DNA from: Tillandsia leiboldiana
Lineage: Eukaryota; Streptophyta; Magnoliopsida; Poales; Bromeliaceae
Direction of reading: 5' to 3'
DNA length: 64,000 nt
Assembly: GCA_029204045.2 (NCBI GenBank)
Contig: CM055076.1
Span: forward strand, 14,805,902 to 14,869,901
Position 1 is the first letter of the stretch. Each line of letters opens with the position of its first letter. The translations under genes were made by a program, and so were the position numbers. The notes under the pieces were generated by a model. The model saw only the letters and a program-made list of their open reading frames with translations. It made no database searches and had not been told where the DNA came from. Below are positions 1-7,247 of the stretch, piece after piece.

Positions 1-112
1 CTCATGTTCCTCTTGGATTTTGCTACCATCCAAAATGCTATAGCCGGGTTAGAGATTTAGTCCTATTATATCATTTATATAGAGGACTAATCCAAATTCC
101 GGGGGTGTCACA
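1..112 (-). repeat. TRIM 3' LTR, partial
   Basis: These bases match 402-513 essentially base for base by eye. Bases 113-127 on the plus strand are the complement of a polypurine tract, so this copy is the 3' LTR. The rest of it, including the 5S-like part, lies left of the window. Confidence 0.85.
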
Positions 113-127
113 TTCTTCCCCCCTTTT
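113..127 (-). other. TRIM polypurine tract
   Basis: The plus strand reads ttcttccccccct next to the 3' LTR, so the minus strand is a purine run immediately upstream of the LTR, as needed for plus-strand priming. Confidence 0.75.
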
Positions 128-320
128 TAAGCCCTGACGTCCACGTCAGGCTCAAGCACACTCACAAGCACCAGGCGATGTGAGACTCGTCTCGCTAGCC
201 TTAGCCGACCTTGTGAGGAGCTGCACTCCACTCACAACGGTCATTAGCCGGGGAGCCTCGCTCTACCCGCTATATAACCCTGGCTCAGCCGAGACTCATC
301 TCACATTTCCGGCTGGTGAA

Positions 321-334
321 TGGCTCTGATACCA
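321..334 (-). other. TRIM primer-binding site (tRNA-iMet)
   Basis: The minus strand reads TGGTATCAGAGCCA, complementary to the 3' end of plant initiator tRNA-Met. It lies two bases from the LTR end. Confidence 0.88.
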
Positions 335-336
335 AC

Positions 337-513
337 TGTGACGCCCCACTTCCCAGGGGGTCACCCATCCTAGAACTACTCTAGCTCTAGCACGCTTAAC
401 TCTCATGTTCCTCTTGGATTTTGCTACCATCCAAAATGCTATAGCCGGGTTAGAGATTTAGTCCTATTATATCATTTATATAGAGGACTAATCCAAATTC
501 CGGGGGTGTCACA
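337..513 (-). repeat. TRIM 5' LTR
   Basis: The LTR is about 177 bp with TG...CA ends: tgtgacgcccc at 337 and ggggtgtcaca ending at 513. On the minus strand it is followed directly by the primer-binding site, so this copy is the 5' LTR. It holds the 5S-like block at 347-401. Confidence 0.85.
347..401 (-). promoter_or_regulatory. 5S rRNA-derived Pol III promoter-like block
   Basis: Read on the minus strand, this stretch matches the 3' half of plant 5S rRNA. It contains AGTTAAGCGTGCT-like box A sequence, an intermediate stretch with a few changes, and GGATGGGTGACC (box C) followed by CCTGGGAAGT. Similarity fades upstream of box A. In Cassandra elements this block is thought to give Pol III promoter function and a 5S-like fold. 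It is not a complete 5S gene because the 5' half is not recognisable. Confidence 0.85.
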
Positions 514-801
514 TTCCGCCTCCCGTAGGCCGAGAAATTGCAAGATTACTTTAGCCCTGTCCAGAAAAGTGTCCCGGAAAAAGGGGGTCTAAAGATGCTG
601 CACGAACTCCCATAAAAACTAGAAACGAAGCAGAGATATGGGTATAAAAATCGAAGTCCTACCAGTCGTGGAAACGCTGCCGCAAAAATCGGCAAAAAAC
701 TCCAAAAGATCAGCTCAGGGGAGCTCTCCGACGAAGTGTCAACAGAAATAACTGATGTCGAAGAAACATTGCGACTCTCGAGATCTGGTAGGGAAAAATA
801 T
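514..801 (-). repeat. Old LARD-superfamily LTR, first fragment
   Basis: This resembles the middle of the minus-oriented LTRs at 27434 and 59123: it shares the cccgtaggccgag motif seen near 29747 and 37255, and a gctgccg...gaaga stretch like that near 62163. It continues at 21924 after LARD-1 is removed. Its left part is interrupted by the TRIM. No ORF. Confidence 0.65.
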
Positions 802-1298
802 TGTGAGGACCTGGATCCCCACGACGAGATTACTGGTTAATCAGCAGCTCCTGGAGGCCCATGTGGCGTGTCGGTGGCATTTGTACACCAATTGGACACT
901 AGTGATGGACTCAGTGTGTTAAATGGATCACGAGAGTAGTCTGATGACCCCGTCGAATGCTTAGAAGTGGTTTTGCGCGCAATGGATACTAAAATTGGGC
1001 TCAGCGCGAAGTTTGGACAAAAGAACACCTTTCCGGATAACTTCGGCAATTTTTAGAAGAGGAATTTGGCAAAACGGATGGCAGATTTGGATTCAGCGCG
1101 CGAAAACGATGAAAATGGACTACCTACTTGTATTTTTCGGAGCCCGGTTGACCCGGCACGGTTTTCGAGGCAGTGTACCGTTCCGGCCGCCGGCGGGCGG
1201 CGGCGGCGGCGGCGAGGACGCAGGCGCGGCGGCGGGCAGGCGCGCGGGCGCGCGGGCAGGTGCGCGGTCCACGGCGCCGGCGTGCGCCGGAGGGTGGA

Positions 1299-1452
1299 CA
1301 CGTGGCGGCCTGTGGTAGGTGCGGTGTTGCGCGCTCGGTGCACCGAGCTGGTGCGGCTCGCCTCGGGGCGCGTGCTTGGCACAGTGCTCAGGCGGCGCTG
1401 GCGCGTTGACGGACGGCCGGGCCACGTGTCGGCTTCTGAGGGCGGCCACGTG
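1299..1452 (+). promoter_or_regulatory. G-box cluster in LARD-1 LTR
   Basis: CACGTG cores lie at 1299-1304, 1423-1428 and 1447-1452, mostly as ACACGTGGC or GCCACGTGTC, the form bound by plant bZIP/bHLH factors. The cluster lies upstream of the palindrome and TATA box. The same order appears in other LTRs of this superfamily. Confidence 0.6.
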
Positions 1453-1528
1453 TCGCGTCGGGTGTGGACGCTTTCGCTGTTGCCTGTGCGGCGGGCTACG
1501 TGGAGGCCCGTGAGGGATTCGGGCCCGC

Positions 1529-1555
1529 ACAGTGTTGGGCCGGGCCCAACACTGT
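1529..1555. promoter_or_regulatory. 27-bp palindrome upstream of LARD TATA box
   Basis: Two perfect 13-bp arms, acagtgttgggcc and ggcccaacactgt, flank one base. The TGGGCC/GGCCCA core equals the site II element bound by TCP factors in plant promoters. The same palindrome sits at 19036-19062 and, slightly changed, at 30424-30450 and 37931-37957. Confidence 0.7.
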
Positions 1556-1640
1556 AGCAGCCCGGATCTTCCGGGCGCTCGGATCTTCTGGGTGCTCGGA
1601 AGTGGGGACACAGCCATCATTTCTTCATTTGTTTTCTGGG

Positions 1641-1650
1641 CCTATTTAAG
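1641..1650 (+). promoter_or_regulatory. TATA-like box of LARD-1 5' LTR
   Basis: cctatttaag lies about 90 bp after the palindrome. The matching place in the opposite-strand copies reads ctataaatag on their coding strand, a better TATA box. A CT-rich leader (cttcttcttcttcc) follows. Confidence 0.5.
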
Positions 1651-3700
1651 GATCCGAGCTTCTTCTTCTTCCCCTTTTTCCGCGTTTCTGAGCTTCAAAC
1701 CGACTGGGGGCCCTCAGCAAAGTTGCTCCCCTACGTGTGGCACACCCTCTGGAGGATTTCTAGGATTTTTGGTGGCACTCTTATCGAGGTTTCCATTTTT
1801 ACGGCGCGGCGCGACGCTCGTCCATTTGTGTTCCCCTTTGTAGTGTTTCGGTACCCGAGCTCCCTCGACTTACTCCGACCTCCGTATTAGGAGATTCTTG
1901 CGCTGTTGGATCCGCGATAGACAGAGCTACTATCTTGGTATTTTCTGCTTCCCCTAGTTTCGCGCTTTTCGAGAAGTTTTTCCATGCTTACTGGGACCCC
2001 ATTTTCTGATGGAATTTCTGGACAGCGACACCTTGCCGGATTTTTATCTCCGCAATCGGGCATCGGATGGAGATGTGCCTGTACACTTTTTTCATCTACT
2101 CGATGCGAAGATTGTCACAGTATTTTTAATGGATTTTTCTAAGGCTTTCCTGAAGGTATATTTTTTCTCCCTTTATCTGTGCATGGAAATACAGATGTGT
2201 GGTTGTGTGTTTGTGAGCGCCCTATATTGTCGAATTTGTAACTCGGCCTACGGGATTCGGAATTTGAAATGCAGGGACTTGTTTCGAAGGTATCGACGCG
2301 AGGAACGCGACAGTATTTTTGTTGGATTTTTTCGAGTCCGTTCTACAGGTGGAAATTTCACATCTTTGAGGCTATTTTTGCAGATTGTGTATACTTGGGA
2401 TATTTTTGGATTAAGTGTAACGTTGAACTTTATTGTTGTCCCCAGGAGGGTTCGCGAGTGTTTCTGAACCTGTTGGAACTGGAGGAAATTAAAGATAGTG
2501 GATTCTGGGTGTTTCCAGCTGTTTGGAGCCATGGTTTGCGCGACATATACCGAGGGTGCAGCTTCGGCAGAATCTGGACTGTGAGCGTCTACACACTTCA
2601 CCGACTTCGGCTTTGCCTACGGAAAGCACTTCAGGTGGGTGCTCTGTTCCCAGAACCGATGGACGGTTCTTTAATTCTTATATTAGAATGCACGCATGTT
2701 TAAGGTACAATAATTGTATGTGATTGGGAGGTAAGCTAGGAAGGATGATTGTATAAAGGGAATTGCAAGATTAATATTCATATTAAATATTATCGAGAAC
2801 TTGTAGCATTCATATATTCATGATGATGAATTGTAAATGCTTACCTAAGGGACTTACCCTATGTGAAGGACATTTGCATGCTTGTATGGTCATCTAGTTA
2901 GGCCATCTTTTACTGCTACACTACTTATTGGAACTTTGTTGGGTTATATGTAATACGGATCTAAATAGGGGAAAAACACCTAGAGGGGGGTGAATAGGTG
3001 TAAACGTATAAACACTCAAAAATCGTTGCGATAAAAACCCAATGCGGAAATAAAAAATAGTACGCAAGATTTTTACGTGGAAAACTCCATCACCGGAGTA
3101 AAAAACCACGGGACCGATAACACGGCAGAAATCCACTAGAATTAAAACACGTACAAGGTGATTTACCGTACACACTTACGACTCAACCTTTTCCATACGC
3201 TCCTAGAGGATCTTCTCCGCTCGCTCCACGACGCTTCTCGAATCCACGATCTGCGCCCAACGCCGAATCCACGGCGTCCAACGTCGAATCCACGACGTCC
3301 GACCGAATCGACGGTCTTCACCCAATAGCACCCTTCGAATCCACGAACGTGCCTCGCTCCGAATCCACGAGAGCGGTTGAACCTTGAATCCACAAGGACA
3401 CGCGAATCCACGCGCCGATTTTTGGGGTAAATCGTTGTTTTAGGGTGGTGATGATCCGCCGAATACTTAGATCAAAGATAGATCGGAAATACCATCTAAG
3501 TATTCATTAGTTTGATTCAACTCAAGATGTGAGTATGAAAACCTAGAATCAAACTAATCAATATAGATGAAGAAACATAGAGTATTCTCTAATGATTTCC
3601 TTTCTTCTCTATATGTGGATCTATAGCCGTAAAAGATGATATATGAAAATGACGGCTATGTGGATTATGTGGATTAACCCTAGAAAAAGAATCATAGGGT

Positions 3701-3710
3701 CTATTTATAG
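3701..3710 (-). promoter_or_regulatory. Copia LTR TATA box
   Basis: The minus strand reads CTATAAATAG about 65 bp downstream of the palindrome array, with ctagggttt between. The active equivalent in the 5' LTR is at 13157-13166. Confidence 0.75.
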
Positions 3711-3775
3711 GTTAGAAACCCTAGGAAGGAGATAAGAATCAAAAACCTACCATTTCTGGAAATTTTACGGACGGC

Positions 3776-4056
3776 GATCCGGATCGGACTAGCTGTGATC
3801 CGGATCGTCGTAACGAGTCAGCCAGTTCCAGAAAAACGAAGGTTCGGGATCCGGATCGAAGTGCACGATCCGGATCGTTCATACAATTTACCAAACATCA
3901 ACGTTCGGGATCCGGATCGCGAAGCCTGATCCGGATCGTTCAAGGAAGATGGTAAACTCAGTGTTCGGGATCCGGATCAAGAGGCTACGATCCGGATTGA
4001 ACTGGTGTATGAACGAACCACCTTCGGGATCCGGATCGAACAACCTGATCCGGATC
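3776..4056 (-). promoter_or_regulatory. GATCCGGATC palindrome array in Copia LTR (repeated at 13232-13512)
   Basis: The 10-bp perfect palindrome GATCCGGATC occurs at 3776, 3797, 3848, 3867, 3909, 3928, 3969, 4028 and 4047, plus one degenerate copy at 3989. The copies form five pairs, members about 19-21 bp apart, pairs about 60 bp apart. On the minus strand the array is upstream of the TATA box. Sirevirus LTRs are known to carry clustered palindromes at this place. Confidence 0.85.
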
Positions 4057-4283
4057 CTGAACTTGTCCCAAGTCCAGTTTTTGATTTTTATGCAATGAAA
4101 GATCCTTCCAAGTGTTTCTACACTACAAGAAGTATTCGGATCACACAAAATATTTAGTTAAACATACCTGATCCTTTTGAATTCTTCTTTCTTGAGATTG
4201 AGTTAACTGATCCAACTTTCTTTACCTTCAATCTTCAAGACTTGAGACTTTCACGAAACTACGCCAACTCAAATTCCGTAACA

Positions 4284-4295
4284 ATCTCCCCCTTT
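4284..4295 (-). other. Copia polypurine tract next to 3' LTR
   Basis: The minus strand reads aaagggggagat directly before the LTR start TGTTACGG. Confidence 0.85.
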
Positions 4296-4827
4296 GGCGG
4301 TTTCGTGACAAAACACAGATCCACTCAAGAAAATTCAAAAAGATATTTTTGTTGCTATCACCATACAACAAAAATTTACAATGGAGATCCAAAAATTTAA
4401 AACATGAGATAAACTCCTAAAACAGACTCTAGACTTAGACATCTGTACTCTCTGCACAAAGAAATCATTCTTGACAAAAAGAGATCGTTAGATACCTCAA
4501 GAATATTTAGCATACAAAACCTAATACAGAGATAGAGTTTATCTAATCACCATGACATTTGAGAATTCAGATATGTAAGAGAATCATAGTCAAAACACCA
4601 ACATATCTTCTATGCAATTAAAAACCAAATGTCAAAATGTTAGTCCAACATCAACTTGTTAGTAATAATACATGTCCAAATAGTTAGTCGAATAGTTAGT
4701 AGAGACATGCAACCAATCACAAGATAAAAACCAAAGTTGAAGTTGAAATGATACTTACCTTGATGTAGTCATCATTGTACCTTGATGCATACAAGATTAT
4801 AATCATTGTTCATAGTTCTCTCTAACT

Positions 4828-4844
4828 CTCTCCCCCTTTTTGTC
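4828..4844 (-). other. Second, upstream polypurine tract
   Basis: The plus strand reads ctctccccctttttgtc, so the minus strand holds a second AAAAGGGGGAGAG run about 540 bp upstream of the main tract. A third similar run is at 6895-6906 (actccccctc on plus). Multiple polypurine tracts are a recognised Sirevirus feature. Confidence 0.65.
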
Positions 4845-4996
4845 ACAAAACAAAGCCAAAATGTAGTTAAGACTACGAAATGTTAGGAGAGTGAAAAGTT
4901 CCAATAAAACGTAAAACCTGAGAACTAAGCTAAAGTAAGTATAAAACTAAATCCTAAAATCAAAATCCTGCACAAAAAGAAAAAGGAAGGTGCAGT

Positions 4997-5611
4997 TCAG
5001 TCGGAGGAGTCTGAGCTGGTACAACTCAGCTTGCTCAAAATCCCTTTAAGCATAGTCGAAATAGTTGAACACTTCTTCTTGATCTTCTTGTGTTCCGAGG
5101 AAATTTGCTGAAGTTCTTTCGATGTCCTCTCTTGTGCAGCTGAGAGTCTTTGTTGTTCCTGGCGAAGTGATTCCAATACAGCAGCGTCTGTACCCTGTCT
5201 TTTCGAGTGTGATGGATGCTGTCTAGAAGCAGATGGCGCATCCAATCCCTTAACCCATGGAGATTCAGTTTGTAGAACCCCAGAGAGTGAGCGAGCTCTA
5301 GTAAGAGGCCTACTCTGATAACTTTCACTTCTTAGGACATTCTTTCGTCTTGTATATTGCTTGGTTGTAGATGCAGATTTCATAAGCCTTTTGCCTTTCA
5401 CAGATTTCCTGTTTTCCTCATCAATCTTCTGTTGAATATCTTTGAAGAATTCATCCCATTCTTCCGTGTCGTACTCTGAGCTGTCCTCCTTGCCTTTGGT
5501 TGTCTTATCTCCTGTTGAAACATCCGGTTCCTCTTTTACAGATGTATTCTTGTGCACCATTGTAACCAGTAACAGGATTAACCAAGAGAAACGCATTGAA
5601 TTAAGTGCCAT
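4997..5611 (-). CDS. Accessory ORF2 of the Sirevirus-type element (env-like position)
   Basis: Encodes 204 residues from the ATG at 5611. Sireviruses often have an extra ORF between pol and the 3' LTR, usually called env-like, whose function is not established. Visible features: a short hydrophobic stretch at residues about 9-19 (WLILLLVTMV) that could be a signal anchor, an acidic/serine-rich part (about 25-55), a basic middle, and a predicted coiled coil rich in E, Q, L and K at about 145-195. I see no fusion peptide, cysteine pattern or C-terminal membrane anchor, so a true envelope role is unsupported. It lies about 1.6 kb past the gag-pol stop, behind its own promoter-like module and a possible 5'-UTR intron. 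The frame is clean; being a single open frame in a young copy supports a real gene. Confidence 0.7.
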   Translation of the reverse strand: MALNSMRFSWLILLLVTMVHKNTSVKEEPDVSTGDKTTKGKEDSSEYDTEEWDEFFKDIQQKIDEENRKSVKGKRLMKSASTTKQYTRRKNVLRSESYQSRPLTRARSLSGVLQTESPWVKGLDAPSASRQHPSHSKRQGTDAAVLESLRQEQQRLSAAQERTSKELQQISSEHKKIKKKCSTISTMLKGILSKLSCTSSDSSD

Positions 5612-5641
5612 TGATCAAAGTGCTTGAGTTAAGAAGGTGTC

Positions 5642-6021
5642 CTGTGAAAACCAACTCAAGAACACAAAAATTCTTAGTTTCCAAAAATTGAAAAATTGTA
5701 CCCAAAGAATCATTATCATGTAGAAAAGCTAAGAATCAAATTAGTTTTGCAAAAGGACTTTTAAAAATAGATCAATTGCATAATTTTCGAAAATCCTTAT
5801 TATATGCCCTAAAACCGAAATTTTAGAAATCGAAGCCTAAAAATTCGTTAATCAGAAGAAAACCTAGCATATAATCAAAACTAATCTACCCAGAGTTCTT
5901 ATTTCAAAAGAAATTTGATCAAAAACCATCCACAAACAAAGTTGATCCAAGAAATTCATCACGTTTGAGGAGGAAAAGAGAAAAACGGTGAAAAACCGAG
6001 ATTTTGATCAATAAAACTTAC
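5642..6021 (-). other. Candidate 5'-UTR intron of ORF2
   Basis: On the minus strand CCAA|GTAAGT (donor G at 6021) precedes a U/A-rich stretch that ends ttggttttcacag (AG at 5643-5642), about 30 nt before the ORF2 start. The result would be a 380-nt intron with consensus ends. It is inferred from sequence only. Confidence 0.45.
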
Positions 6022-6137
6022 TTGGAACCGAAGAACTTGAGTTTGAAAGCTTCCAAGATGGATGAAATCTAGAGAGAGAGGCTCTGGAAACTTTGGAACA
6101 AAAGATTGGAGTAAAGAAATCAAAAACCCTTTTGTTC

Positions 6138-6307
6138 TTTATAAAAACCCTAGCCGCGATCCGGATCATCCCGTGCTTGCGATCCGGATCGGCTACCCGC
6201 AGTGAGAAACTGCGTTCGGGATCCGGATCGTCAGACACAATCCGGATCGTCAGCCCGCAGAAGAATTCCTGCGTTCGGGATCCGGATCATCTTGCCCGAT
6301 CCGGATC
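6138..6307 (-). promoter_or_regulatory. Internal promoter-like module upstream of ORF2
   Basis: GATCCGGATC palindromes lie at 6158, 6181, 6220, 6279 and 6298, with one degenerate copy at 6239: three pairs spaced 19-23 bp, about 60 bp per unit, as in the LTR. On the minus strand they are followed by ctagggttt, TATAAA (6143-6138) and a CT-rich leader (gagcctctctctctag). This copies the LTR promoter layout outside the LTR and points toward ORF2. Confidence 0.6.
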
Positions 6308-7247
6308 GGCTCCAACTTTTTCTTTAGAAAATTTCAGAGAAATTCAAGAGAAACCAGAAAAAGATTGTAAGCACAAATGTGTATCAACTTTAAACAAAAA
6401 TCATCGTTTCATACAACAAGAAATAGATTATGCCAAATCTATCAATAATATCCAAAAATGAAACGAAAATTTACAAGAATTAAATCCCTTAAAGTTGAAC
6501 ACCTTCAATTACATCTAACTTGATCTTATGAGTAATGCCTTTATCAAATCATCAATTCAATAAAGAAAATGAAATACAAAGATCAATAGATGTTTGAAAT
6601 CCCAAATATAGAAGATAATGTATCTAGACAATCTGTTGAAGAGAGTGGCTCTTTGAGCATCTTTCATTAAAAACCCACCTTATACCAACCTTGAAATTTG
6701 ACGGAGTCAAGTATTTCAACATGCATTTTACTTAATCAAAAATTTGAACAACCATGCTTGGTATACATGTGGTAGCTGCACACAATACTCGGACGACCGA
6801 GGTGGTAGCTCTTTCCTTCATGTGGTGGTAGTTTTCACACTCCTCATTGGGATGTAACTCTTTCCACATCTTTTGAGCATTTTAACTTTTTCTAAGACTC
6901 CCCCTCAATTGGCTATCAATTATTTAAGATATAAAGTATTCAACCAAATATTGATCTCGATTTCATACTCGACTAAACAGTCAAATAAGATAATGACTAT
7001 ACCAAGAGATCATTGAGAGAGAAATTGACTTTGATCACTCAGAAGATGATTTAATTAACATAAATGATCATTGCAACAGTGAAATATTATGATGGCAAAA
7101 GCATAATAAATTTCTAAATGTGTGAAAAGATGCAATTAAAGTCAATTATGATCTATGCTCAATTAATGTCCTATGTACAAACATAGATAATGAACAAAAC
7201 AAAAACAAATACAAAACCTATCCTAAGCAAAGGTTTCAAAAAGAAGT
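6308..7247 (-). other. Non-coding spacer between Copia pol and the ORF2 promoter
   Basis: AT-rich, with no ORF of note. It holds a direct-repeat-like text around gtggtagct (about 6768-6830) and a polypurine-like run at 6895-6906. No other structure seen. Confidence 0.6.

Larger units (their letters stand above)
1..513 (-). mobile_element. Cassandra-type TRIM retrotransposon (left end outside window)
   Basis: The first 112 bases recur at 402-513, a direct repeat 401 bp apart. On the minus strand the order is LTR (513 to 337), primer-binding site (334-321), a short internal region with no ORF, a polypurine tract (127-113), then the second LTR (112 to 1, truncated by the window edge). LTRs of about 177 bp around an internal region of about 224 bp fit a TRIM (terminal-repeat retrotransposon in miniature). 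The LTR also carries a 5S rRNA-like block, the hallmark of Cassandra. Such elements encode nothing and depend on proteins from other retrotransposons. It lies inside an older LTR that resumes at 514. The target duplication cannot be checked because the other end is off-window. Confidence 0.88.
802..2936 (+). repeat. LARD-1 5' LTR, part 1 (U3, promoter, start of transcribed part)
   Basis: Aligns with 18268-20421 of the 3' LTR with scattered differences. It holds a very GC-rich stretch (about 1170-1300), three CACGTG G-boxes, a 27-bp palindrome and a TATA-like box. It is cut at AACTT (2932-2936) by the Copia insertion. Reading frames here are accidental and not conserved in function. Confidence 0.9.
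2937..4283 (-). repeat. Copia 3' LTR
   Basis: This is 1347 bp long, the same length as the copy at 12393. Differences noticed by eye are at about 3309 (g versus c), about 3740 (c versus a) and about 3926 (g versus a). On the minus strand it starts TGTTACGG and ends CCCAACA. Confidence 0.95.

Noticed and set aside
347..401. A functional 5S rRNA gene
   Set aside because: Only the 3' half is recognisable and it lies inside a short LTR next to a primer-binding site.
1053..1620. Long arginine/alanine/proline-rich ORFs on both strands (also near 18519-19064, 22114-22605, 30376-31190, 37710-38602 and 62480-63161)
   Set aside because: They lie in GC-rich LTR U3 sequence, where stop codons are rare by composition; frames shift between LTR copies of the same family.
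4997..5611. Calling ORF2 a true envelope glycoprotein
   Set aside because: Only a short N-terminal hydrophobic stretch and a coiled coil are visible; no fusion peptide, cysteine pattern or C-terminal anchor.
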